Positions 48,601-60,495 of a stretch of DNA of 64,000 bases are shown here, piece by piece. Origin of the DNA: Homarus americanus (taxonomy: Eukaryota; Arthropoda; Malacostraca; Decapoda; Nephropidae); the NCBI RefSeq assembly GCF_018991925.1, contig NW_024737068.1, forward strand, positions 10,141,111-10,205,110, written 5' to 3'. Within the stretch, counting starts at the first letter, position 1, and every line of letters begins with the position of its first letter. A program made the position numbers and the translations under genes. The notes beneath the pieces are model-generated. The model ran no database searches, was not told the origin of the DNA, and worked only from the letters and a program-made list of their open reading frames with translations.

Positions 48601-48710
48601 CTTCCCTGGTATCCTTAACTATGACTTGCAGGAGATGTCTGTTTGTTTCCGTGGGATGTCTCCTGTAGTTTCTTCGGGTCATGTTCACGTCGGCATCCCT
48701 CAAAGCGGGC
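45632..48710 (-). mobile_element. I-group LINE: reverse transcriptase plus RNase H
   Basis: The minus strand reads, 5' to 3', a 416-codon RT frame (48703-47453) with KDTAPGADRITYSMLSHAGK, NGTPQGGILSPTLFNVLMEN and CYADDLQLIV. A linker frame (47303-46800) with LGAPMWTRICNLQMETEL follows, then a frame (46818-45907) holding RNase H with YFTDGSVDPKHH, STLQTELVAISKAL, IIIHTDSKTAVQAL and LHWIPSHVGIGGKDLADEAA, so all four acidic RNase H residues remain. A Cys/His motif (CTYCQE...HYLLDCE) closes it. The first RT Asp is lost (VVFLEKAFE in place of a DLEKAFE-type box), and frames break near 47460-47640 and 46810. The end is (CAA)n, seen as GTTGTTGTTG near 45632. The 5' side is truncated at about 48710. 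Confidence 0.88.
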
Positions 48711-49068
48711 CTGCCTTACCCAGTGACGTAATTTTTCGCGTATTACTAATAGTTTCTTTGGGAAACACGTAACATATTTAGACTGAGAAACTATCCACAA
48801 TAACTTAAAATTTTATAATTGTCCCTTAACTTCATGAAACGTGTCTACATTAATTCGATAAAGTACCTTTAGTTTTATATAGGCCTAGTTCAAAATGCTT
48901 CAACCGCGCTTCATGGCGTTGCTTGCCCTAGTTGTACTCACCATGAGGCGTGGGTGTTTCAGCCTGGCCTACTTATGCTTTCCTGTTTCGGCAGATCGGT
49001 TATTTCTGTTCTAACGTTTCAAAATATCACATTAAAATTTCTGAATATTACACACACACACACACACA

Positions 49069-49511
<443 letters not shown>

Positions 49512-50015
49512 TATATATACGCTACCTTTGAAGCATTTCACATAAATACTACTAAGAAATAAAGGGACACTGAACTAAAATGAAGTTTAACACTGTTATT
49601 GTTTTAATAAGTAGGTACAGTATACAGTGCAGGAAAATATTGTAAAGAAATTTAATTTTCTTTTTTATTTACTCCTACTGTACTTATGTTCATGAAAGGG
49701 AATCACAATATTAAAAAAAAAAGATGTACTTTACAGTAGCAGATAATAATTGGTAAAGGAACTACTGTAACCACCCTGAGATTCTCATTACGGTACTATA
49801 CATGACTAAAAGGTCAATTGTAAGGTATGGCAAAAAGAAAATATAATAATCCTCAAAATAGACAATATTTGCTACATATTTGAATTGTATGCAATTCAAA
49901 GAGATAAAACAAACCTATGCTGAGGCCATCTACTTATTGATGCTCAGCTCCCCATGCCCCAACTGATGCATGAAGTTCTTGTAAGGCATTTACTGCTACC
50001 TCCTGCACAGAATCT

Positions 50016-50042
50016 AACCTAACCTAACCTAACATAACTTAA
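50016..50042. repeat. Short CCTAA tract
   Basis: Four to five CCTAA-like units in otherwise unassigned AT-rich DNA. Confidence 0.7.
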
Positions 50043-51375
50043 ATTAACATTAAATTTATATGGCAATTCTTTCCGATGCAGTTGTACCAATTTGTAGATT
50101 TCATCACACGCAACTGGCTAACCTAAACTTCCTCCACCGAGGCTACAATTAGAAAATAAAACACTCTTCTTCTGAAACAAACATCCCTGAATGGCAACAT
50201 CACTAATTTAGCCAGCCAGCCATTGCTTCTTCTGTTGCAGTCAGGGGTAGTACATTGCTTGGTCCTTCTAAAAAGCAAAACAGGTTTTAATATATTACTT
50301 TGTAAAGCTTTCCAATAGAAAACAATTGCTGATCTGAGTATATGCGTTATCATAGAGTGCTGTTGTCTATAAATACACGATTAAAATTACAAAGTGTATC
50401 AAGACTGTCATGGCAGTCTTTGTAAACTAAGATGATTGAAAACCAAGGTTATGTTAGGTAAGGCTGCCAAGGTTTTAACCACAGATGTGAGAGTAAACTT
50501 TATATTAAATCTAATCAGGAGTAGGAAAATTTACCTAACAACCTAGGTTCCTGCTCATCTAAGGCATTTATGGTAAAATACAATAGGTTAGGTTTGGTGA
50601 CAATGAGATTTCCTGAGAAATTTCGCTTACAATAATGACATTAGAAAATGCTATGAAACAAGTATTTTTAACCCATCTAGCAGTGTGTAAAATTTACCAT
50701 ATATCTAGTAAAATGATACAACATAGGGGATATTTGATCAATGTCTTAGCAGTGTACAGCCGTACATAATGTTTTGTTACTTCCAATTACCAACATTATT
50801 GGTTGCTCAAAGTGGGCAGGGATTTGAAGAAAAAGGAAAATATGGGGTAAAATACAATAAAGAACACCAAAGAAACCTTTAGAAACCTTACCAAATTTAT
50901 AAAAATCATAATACTATGAATGACTTACCTCATTCTTGTTTTCGGTGTTTACTGTGTTGATGTAGTTTCCGGTGTTCAGATAAGAAGGGAAGTCGAAATC
51001 AAAGACTATATACAAAAGATAGGAAAGCTTAAGAAAGCAATTGAATTAACCGTGTGCCGCAAAGCAGAAATCAGCGCCATCTATCTGCAAGGCTCCAAAT
51101 ATAATCAAGCCATTATTCATATCCTACTCACTGCGCCATGTTAGGATGCCAACCCGGGGGTTAAGTAAGGGCCGCCTCCATAGTCCATTTATTGGCGAAG
51201 ATGACGGGGAGGGGAGGGGGGCAGACAAGACCTCACAGCGGAAGTCTGAGCCAGAACTGAGCTCTGCGTTCGTTGCCCATACTACAGTGGTGCCAAACCA
51301 GCACCTCCCAGCATTCATATATTGTGTTAATTGTGCATTATATATAGTTTATTATTACACTCACATTTATTTATT

Positions 51376-51487
51376 TTTATTATTATTATTATTATTATTA
51401 TTTTTTTTTTACAGGATTAGCCTACCCGGGTCCAGGTCACTAACCCTCGGGACCTGGGAGGAAAATGCAATAACAATAATAATAATA

Positions 51488-51556
<69 letters not shown>
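51376..51556. repeat. (TTA)n and (TAA)n microsatellites in inverted orientation
   Basis: (ATT)n at 51376-51402 and (TAA)n at 51470-51556 face each other around a GC-richer 65-base piece, so they could pair as a hairpin. Confidence 0.9.
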
Positions 51557-51557
<1 letters not shown>

Positions 51558-52737
51558 TCAGATAAGTAAAATTTATAATAAAAGATACAAACATAAAAAT
51601 AATGATAACAATAATAATAATAACACTGTAATAATAATAACAATAATAAAGAACCATAAAGAAAAAAATCAAAAGTGAGAAACGATATACTGTATGTATG
51701 TTGTGTTGTCAATGGTAAGAGAAACAATTGAGACCCTGCAATTGTGTGTAAATGAAGGAGAAAGTCAGATCAGCAACCTGGGACTTGGTCACAATTTTTG
51801 TGATGCCATATAGCAGCAGGGTCTACCATTAGACAATACATTATGCTTCCAATATGTTCCCAGGCGATAGTACCTCCCTGTTTGATAATTGCCTACTACC
51901 TACTACTGTTCCTGTTGTCGAGGAAATCGATGAAATATAAAAGTAGGATGAATTTCTTCCGCACAGGAAGCACGGGTGAGGCATGGCTGCTGTGTATATA
52001 CTTGGCGCCACTGAAATTGACCAATTCGGCAATCAAACAGACGAAGTTCTCACAGATACTAACGTTATCTGCCTCACAGTCCCTTACTAAACGCACATCC
52101 AAAAGCTCGAGCTTTCCTATCTCTCGTATATACTCTTTGGTCGAGATGATCACGTGCACCCGCAGGTCTAATTTTGTTATGACATGATTGGCTTACGTCT
52201 CCTACTCAATTATGTATCAGTAGCAGTGATTGGCTGGGAGTCACACTACCGTCTACCTGTTGGCATTTCAAGAACAAATGCCAGAGTCTGTATGACCACC
52301 ACAACTAGGTTATGAACCGTTAGTGAATCGTTCTTAAGGTAGTTCATATGGACTTGGATCTCCCGACTGTTATGAACTTCGTATCTCAGCAGTGTTAGTG
52401 AATCTAGGCCCTGGTCCTCAACAGAAATTGTGCTGCACACTTTGCAATACCTCATGTGAACTGTATACTTCTGTGCACACCAGCCCCCACTTATATTTAA
52501 TAAACCGTTTCTTTCAGTATGTTTCTCTCCAGTTGATTTGTCCTTTGGTGTTATTGTTGATAATTTTCCCTTCTTATAATTATATTCATCAAAAACTTTA
52601 ACATCATAGATTTTTGTTAATCAGAAGGTCAGTTCTCTCGCATGTTAATCCTGCACTGTTACCTCAAGAATGTCATCGTCACCCTATAAGTTATGATCCC
52701 TTCTCCCATCTACTAACAATGTGTGGTCTCCCCCAAG

Positions 52738-52781
52738 GCCTGGGCATGGATGGCAAGTACTCTACCAAGAACAGGATCCTG
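52738..52781 (+). CDS. Candidate exon, possible alternative aquaporin tail or paralogue start
   Basis: A 44-base, GC-richer stretch lies between a CTCCCCCAAG acceptor and a strong GTGAGT donor. In the frame reached from the GTAAGT donor at 35064 it reads SLGMDGKYSTKNRIL with no stop. The codons used (AAG, TAC, AAC, ATC, CTG) resemble those of the firm aquaporin exons and not the surrounding AT-rich DNA. It could extend the aquaporin C-terminus, or its ATG at 52746 could begin another gene, such as a tandem paralogue reaching past the window. Such a short exon can arise by chance; RNA evidence is needed to decide. Confidence 0.3.
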
Positions 52782-52789
52782 GTGAGTGT

Positions 52790-55555
52790 CACACCCGCTT
52801 GTCCTTTGCTTGTACCTTCCAACGTCTGGAACTCGCAACTTGAGCTACACAATTCTCCACAAGTGACATTTGTCAATAAGTACGAATTCATCCTGGAAAA
52901 ACGTTACTTCAAGTGAGATTTGTAACCCTTTTTAAAGTTTTCCATACAATGAAGGAGGACTGCTGAACTAGGCTTTTCAATGCAATGCTTAATTACGTAA
53001 CTGGTAACATTTAAGGACGCCGTGATATAATAAATAAAGCACCTTCAGAATATTAAAATCCGTGAAACGAATTTTCAGGTTTTCGATATTGAGTCATTTT
53101 GGTGTACGTGTAGCTTGGGTTGTGAGGATTTACCTCTCAGTTGACCCTATATTGTTCCTTAGCTTGTGGAAACACGCTGTAACTGCTTCCGCAGACGCGA
53201 GGGCGCGGCCATGTGATCAACCTATCCATCATTTACCAATACGATAAATGTTTAGGTGGCAGGGCAGGTTTCGTTTCCGAAAATAATTCTCAAGTTTATT
53301 AAGTCACCCAACTGCTAATTTGCTCCCGAACATTACATGTATCGAGTCCAGACACTAGATGGTATTACCCATTGCGTGTGCAGGTTCTCTGCACACTACC
53401 CGACAGGATGCGAGTCAGATTCATACCAGAATAGTGCGCGTAGAGTGTTAAATATGTGACGACTCCCGCTCCTCCTCATTCACCATGTTTACATCAGGTT
53501 ACAGACTAGTTGACCTCAAGAATAATGAGTTGGGCAGAAGGTGTGGTGACGCCTGTGAGGTGACGCAGTAGTACTCGACACAGACCAGGTAACGTATAAC
53601 GTCATGTGTTGCTGTGTTGGTGTGAATCTGTGTCGGGGTAGCACTTGCAGTACTGCTGCGTGTGCGCGCGCATGTGTATGAGTGTCGGGTAGTACAGTAC
53701 ATGGTTTGATGTGTTGAGATGCACAAATCGAAGACACGTTTTGTTTTGTTTTGTTTTCTGGCAGTGATGTATAATACGGAATTTGATATTAACTTTTAAG
53801 CTTAATAACTTTCCAACCTCTAGTAATTAATTGTCGATAATGCAAAAAGTCACTCATGTAATGTAAATAATTAAAAAGATCATGAACTTTGTGCACATCA
53901 TCAAATACACCTCAGTTTTGCCCCACAGCCAACAACATATTCTAGTGATTTTTAGGCAGGTAGTACTCCTGACTATCAGCAACACACGTTGAGAACCTAC
54001 TCAGACATTTAGGTCAATCACAAGTTCTTCGTCGGCGCCCCTCCCTATACCTCACCCATCTGTAGTTACCAGCATCGCTCGTTCTGCCGGTATGGACACA
54101 CAAGCTTCGAAAGATTCTCTTGTGTGCAATATGCACTCTGTGTTTGTATTTGTAGATTATCGGGATGTTGTCGGTTGTCAATAGTCGTGCTGTAGTACGG
54201 AGTTGAAGGTACTGCACTAGTAAATCACCGACCACGTAACTCTACTGCAGTTAGTAAGCTAACCAGAGTTGTTTACACAAGGTACAGCTATTACCGTGAT
54301 CACCTTCTCTGTGAGCACTTCTACGCCCACGGATTATCACTACCACAGCTATTGTATTAATATAGTAGTTACCAAAGTCACTAAAATCACCAGTATCATC
54401 ACCCTCAGCACAATTACTTCTACAACCACAACTGGACACATATTCCATGACCACTATTACAAATTGTATATTAACATAGCTACATGTACGTACTGACAGT
54501 AACAACCACTGTACCACGTACAGTTGCGGAAATGTGTTCCTACACTCCCTGTGGTAGCCTGTGTCTCTAAACGGCATAGTCACAGTAATAGTATCACTAT
54601 TTGTGAATGTATGGGTATTGGTTGTGTAACAACGGACGTGATTGGTAGATAAGTCATAGGTTGACCGTTTGGAGACACGAGTTACGGGGGTGTAGGAACG
54701 CTTTTCCACAACTGTACCAATACGATAACCACCTTTGCACCACATAACAACACGGTCATCACCACTGACGCCACGCCAACTTTAACCAGTATTTACCACT
54801 ACCGATCTCCCATCACGACTGCCAGCACTACTATACCACAGTATTTACTTGATATTCATTTACAACCAAATGTTGATCAATCCCATATTCTCATGTTTCT
54901 TATTCTTCACTTTAAGCCTTAACAATCTCAAGATCTTTGTGTTCATCATTGATAATAAGCTTTGCACTAGAGTTTTCTCTCTAAACAGGAAGATTCTGAT
55001 AATCTTGAAGATGAATTCTGAAAATCAATTATTTATCAGATACAAAGATTGCAAAACATTAGTACCGCATCTCACAATCAGACTGCATCACTCTCAATGT
55101 GTTTGCAAAATGATTAATTGTGTTGCAGTTTACTCTACCACCACCCCACCACCAGATATTATACTGACCACCACCATTACCACACGACCAGGTTTTATCA
55201 TTAAACACAGAATCTTTATTGTCTTAAATTTTTATACTATTGGTCTCTATTGAAGAACAATTACACAAGTTACAACAATATAACACCCATGAATAACCTC
55301 CTTTTTGAAGGGCAAACTTCGATAGTTTGAAGAGGCAGTTGAGAGAAGGGGTATCACGCTTGGGGGTGAACTACATGACCTCACATGATGTGACAGTTGA
55401 GACGGACCTGATAACGAGATCTGAGGTTGCCGAGTTCCACGACAATTTAAATAATGAGTTACTTAATGCACAAAGGCAGAACATACCATACAAACTCATA
55501 TCAAACAACAATGACCTAAATGGATAAATAATTATTTAAAGAACATTATTGGTCA
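52790..55555. other. Unassigned stretch
   Basis: Includes a Thr-rich region (54250-54850) from ACCAC-type low complexity and a (TTTTG)n patch near 53740. No gene recognised. Confidence 0.35.
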
Positions 55556-57375
55556 AGGCTATAGGTAGGAGGATAAATCATGGCGGTTACCTCAAGATTA
55601 TTATAAGGTATTGGCCGGTGGGGTTAAGACCGAGATAAGAAAAACAAAGAGGAATAATGAGCTGAGGATAACAAGAAGTCAAACCCCAAGGGATTCTATC
55701 AAATGTATCAAACTAAAACACGAGAAAGTTGGACTAATACAGTCAGATACGGGTGAGCTAACTGATAACGACGGAGAAATGAGCAATAATCGGAATAAAC
55801 ATTTTTCAACAGTTTTCACCACAGAAAATTTAAACATGATACCCTAGGCACCGACTCTATACAGAGATAGTGAAGAAAACAAATTAATCGAGATAGTAGT
55901 GACTTGTAACGATGTTAGTAAGCAAATAGACAAACTAAGCCTAATAAGTCACCTGGTCCCGATGAGATATTTGCCAGAGTATTAAAGGAATGTAAGGAAG
56001 AGCTTAGTATGCCCTTAGCAAAGTTGTTTAACATGTCCTTAAAAACAGGAGTAGTCCCAGAATCCTGGAGGATAGCGAATGTAATACCGATTTTCAAGGA
56101 GGGAGATAGATCACTATCCTCTAACTACCGTCCAATCAGTCTAACATCAATTGTAGGCAAACTACTGGAAGCAATCATTTCAAACTCTATTCGAAATCAC
56201 CTGGAGAAGCACAAGTTGATCAATGATCCCAGCATGGCTTCACAAGCGGGCGTTCATGTCTAACCAATCTATTAACATTCTTTTCATCAGTTCTCGAATC
56301 AGTGGACGAGGGGCACAATTATGATGTGGCATATCTCGACTTTAGCAAAGCCTTCGACAGATTAGGGCGTGGTTAGAGAACAGGAAACAGCAGATGGGCA
56401 TTAACGGCACTAAATCCCATTGGAGCAACGTCACTAGTGGAGTTCCCCAAAGCTCAGTGCTTGGTCCATTATTATTTATTATATTCATAAACGACATAGA
56501 TATCGGCATAGACAGCAACATAAGTAAATTTGCTGATGACACTAAAATAGGACGTGTAATTAAATCTGACGAGGACTCTGCAAAACTATAGGAAGATCTA
56601 AAAAATTTTATGAATGGTCTGAAAAATGGCAGATGAAATTCAATGTGGACAAATGTAAAAACTCAGTGTAGGAGATGTAAACAGGGAAACCAGATACCAG
56701 ATGAACAACGACTGAGAGAGAGATTTAGGAGTAATGATAAGTAGGAATCTTAAGCCAAGTAAACAATGTGTTTTTGCTCGAAACATGGCCAATAAAGTAC
56801 TTGGGTTCATACAAAGGAGTGTTAGTTACAAGACTAGCGAGGTCATCTTAAGACTATATCTTGCGCTTGTGAGACCTCACTTGCATTACGCAGTTCAATT
56901 CTGGTCACCGTTTTACAGAATGGATATAGAATCCTTGGAAAGAATTCAGAGGAGAATGACAAGACCAATCCCGGGCATTAAGAACCTTGAGTACAGAGAC
57001 AGGTTAAAGCATCTTAATTTGCACTCCCTCGAGAAATGTAGAGCGATGGGCGACATGATAGAGGTGTATAAATGGAAGTCAGGGCTAAAAAAATGGGACA
57101 TTACAAAGGTACTCAAACTATCCAACCAGGAGCGAACTCGTAACAATGGTTTTAAATTAGACAAATTTAGATTTAGGGCCGAAATAGGTAAACATTGGTT
57201 TGGAAATAGAGTGGTTTATGAGTGGAACAAGTTACCAAATATCATCATTAACTCGAATACGCTGGATAGCTTCAAACATAGGTTGGATGCTTATAGGCAA
57301 TAGGGGCTGGGTGTAAATGGGACTGCCCAGTATTGGCCAATAGGCCCGCTGCAGTTTCCTCCATTCTTATGTTCT
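55556..57375 (+). mobile_element. CR1-like LINE copy, decayed
   Basis: This is the same family as the copy at 24503-26462 and runs nearly word for word with it from GGTATTGGCCGG onward. It encodes MPLAKLFNMSLKTGVVPESW, NYRPISLTSIVGKLL, GVPQSSVLGPLLFIIFINDI and an intact FADD box (KFADDTK). About 90 bases are missing after SKAFDR near 56360, and several stops and frame shifts interrupt it. The 3' end has the family signature GCCCGCTGCAGTTTCCTCC then TTATGTTCTT. It cannot make a complete protein. Confidence 0.88.
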
Positions 57376-57499
57376 TCTTATGCTCTTATTCAGTTATGTC
57401 ACTATCTATCACCTGGAGCTCTGATAGTACAGAGCTGCCACAACTTATCAAATGCCACAATTACACAACACTTTTTGTATCACTTCTAACGCTATTAAC

Positions 57500-57760
57500 T
57501 ACTACTGAACTCACGTTCTTAACATAACTATATCCCTCCCACAACTACACGTCTTTCATAACATTACCACATTCCTACCACAACTACACCCCCTTCTTAA
57601 GATAAACACATCCCTACCACAACTACACCCCCTTCATAAGATGAACACATCCCTATCACAACTACACGCCCTTCATAAGATGAACATCCCTCCCACAACT
57701 ACGCGCCCTTCACGACACGACCATATTCTTACCATAACTACACGTCTTTCATAATATCAC
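57500..57760. repeat. About 39-bp tandem repeat
   Basis: Some six degenerate copies of a unit containing CCACAACTACACGCCCTTCA and a segment like TAAGATGAACACATCCCT. It lies just after a CR1 copy. Confidence 0.75.
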
Positions 57761-58296
57761 TACCTCAGCTACCACAAATAGACACCATAATATGTGTGTC
57801 GCCTTCAGTGAGTGTGAGGTGGCCTACTCTTATACGGCTGCGCCAGGTAAGTGTCGGTGATGGTGTCCTGCACTACCACCACGTTTTGCTCTTTATTGAG
57901 TCATGGAAGTTACGTCGAAATAAAAGTGTGAATTTCATGTAGTCTACTGTAGTAAGACTGTCTCTGTTCCACAATAGTATACCACAATACATATTTTTGT
58001 TGGGGGAACTTAATAATTATCAAATATATACAGGTTTCACGTAACAGTAAGTATGTTTCTATGAACCTGCTGGTAGGGATGTCAGGGTGAAGTTCTGTAT
58101 AATAGGTGTGAACCAGTGTGAGTCACACCTGCCCACAACATTAACATTATTACTGGTAGGGTTAATATTATGATCATTGTTGTGTCCGGTACGAAAAGCT
58201 TTGGAAAGGATGTCGTGAATAAAATGTTTATCGCTAAATAAGGTGAAGGATTCTGTGTAAACCACTGCTTTGGCATGAAACACTACCAAAAGTTAC

Positions 58297-58430
<134 letters not shown>

Positions 58431-58624
58431 TGGATTTATGTGATTATAATTAAACTCTGTCTTAGTAAACTATCTCCACTAACCCCTTCATTACTGGGAC
58501 GACATATTTAATATTGTATTTAGATAACGTCAGACAGAGAGGACCACGTACACAAATGGTTAAACTTACATCTTCAAGTTAATATTTATATACTCTAATA
58601 TGTTCTGAGTGTAGAATAGTGTAC

Positions 58625-60495
58625 AGAGTGTTAGTGTAGAGGAGTGTTGAGTGTAGTGTTAGTGTAGAGGAGTGTTAGTGTAGAGGAGTGTTAGTGTGAG
58701 AGTGTTAGTGTAGAGGTGTTAGTGTAGAGTGTTAGGTGTAGAGGTGTGTTAGTGTAGAGGTGTTAGTGCAGAGGTGTTAGTGTGGGGTGTTAGTGTGAGG
58801 GTGTTAGTGTGAGGAGTGTTAGTGTAGAGGGTGTTAGTGTAGAGGAGTGTTGTGTAGAGGAGTGGTGTAGAGGTGTTAGTGTAGAGGTGTTGAGTGTAGA
58901 GGTGTTAATGTGGGGGTGTTAGTGTAGAGGTGTTAGTGTAGAGGGAGTGTTAGTGTGGGGTGTGTTAGTGTAGAGGAGAGTTAGTGTAGGAGTGTTAGTG
59001 TAGAGGTTAGTGGAGAGGTGTTAGTGTAGAGGTGTTGGTGTAGAGGTGTTAGTGTAGAGTGTTGAGTGTGGGGTGTTGGTGTGGGGTGTTGGTGTAGAGG
59101 GTGTTAGTGTGGGGGTGTTAGTGTGGGAGTTAGTGGAGGAGTGTTAGTGTGGGAGTGTTGGTGTAGAGATGTGTTGGTGTGGGAGTGTTGGTGTAGAGGT
59201 GTTGGTGGAAAGGAGTGTTGGTGTAGGGGAGTGTTGGTGTAGAGGTGTTGTAGTGTGGGGAGCGTTAGTGTAGAGGTGTTAGTGTAGAGGGTGTTGGTGT
59301 AGGAGTGTTAGTGTAGAGGGTGTTGAGTGTAGAGGTGTTAGTGTGAGTGTTAGTGTAGAGGTGTTAGTGTAGAGTGTTCTTGTAAAGGGTGTTAGTGTAG
59401 AGGTGTTGGTGGAGGAGTGTTGGTGTGGGGAGTGTTGGTGTAGAGGTGTTAGTGTAGAGGTGTTGAGTGTAGGGGTGTTAGTGTAGAGGGTGTTAGTGTA
59501 GAGGGGTGTTGGTGTGGGGAGTGTTGGTGTGGGGTGTTAGTGTAGAGGTGTTAGTGTAGAGGAGAGTTAGTGGAGGAGTGTTAGTGTAGAGTGTTCTTGT
59601 AAAGTGTTAGTGTAGAAGTGTTAGTGGAGGTGTTAGTGTAGAGGTGTTAGTGTAGAGGAGTGTTAGTGTAGAGGAGTGTTAGTGTAGAGTGTTAGTGTGG
59701 GAGTGTTAGTGTAGAGGAGTGTGTGTAAGAGTGTTAGTGTAGAGGTGTTGGTGTAGAGGGTGTTGGTGTGGGGGTGTTGGTGTAGAGGGTGTTAGTGTAG
59801 AGGAGTGTTAGTGTAGAGGTGTTAGTGGAGGTGTTAGTGTGAGGTGTTGAGTGGAGGAGTGTTAGTGTAGAGGTGTGTTAGTGAGTGTTAGTGAAGAGGT
59901 GTTGAGTGTTGAGGTGTTAGTATAGAGTGTTAGTGTGGGGAGTGTTAGTGTGGGGAGTGTTAGTGTAGTGGGTGTTGGTGTGGGGTGTTGGTGTGGGGAG
60001 TGTTGGTGTAGAGGTGTTGAGTGGAGGTGTTGGTGTAGAGGTGTTAGTGTGAAGTGTTGAGTATAGAGGAGTGTAGTGTAGAGGTGTTAGTGTAGAGGTG
60101 TTGGTGTAGAGGTGTTGGTGTAGAGGGAGTGTTGGTGTAGAGGAGTGTTGGTGTGGGGAGTGTTAATGTGGGGAGTGTTAGTGTAGAGGGGTGTTAGTGT
60201 AGAGGTGTTGGTGTAGAGGGTGTTGGTGTGGGGGGTTAGTGTAGAGTGTTAGTGTAGAGGAGTGTTAGTGGAGAGGAGTGTTAGTGTAGAGGAGTGTTAG
60301 TGTAGAGGAGTGTTAGTGTAGAGGAGTGTTAGTGTAGAGGAGTGTTAATGTAGAGGAGTGTTAGTGTAGAGGAGTGTTAGTGTAGAGGAGTGTTAGTGTA
60401 GAGGAGTGTTAATGTAGAGGAGTGTTAGTGTAGAGGAGTGTTAATGTAGAGGAGTGTTAGTGTAGAGGAGTGTTAGTGTAGAGGAGTGTTAGTGG
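58625..60495. repeat. 16-bp minisatellite
   Basis: Over 100 copies of a unit near GAGGAGTGTTAGTGTA. From 58625 to about 60240 copies are ragged (about 12-18 bp) with GGGG and TTGG variants. From 60250 to 60495 they are almost uniform 16-mers. No coding potential was seen. Confidence 0.93.

Larger units (their letters stand above)
49560..52737. other. Unassigned stretch
   Basis: Mostly AT-rich. Short frames at 50920-51144 (+) and 51896-52159 (minus) share a YIxxIGKLxxx motif (DYIQKIGKLKK and EYIREIGKLELL), which may mark two decayed copies of one unknown repeat in opposite orientation. No family identified. Confidence 0.35.

Noticed and set aside
48197..48772. A 191-codon plus-strand frame
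   Set aside because: It is the complement of the LINE RT region, which has recognisable motifs on the minus strand.
54251..54745. A 164-codon minus-strand frame
   Set aside because: No domain or family resemblance; the complementary strand is ACC/ATC low complexity.
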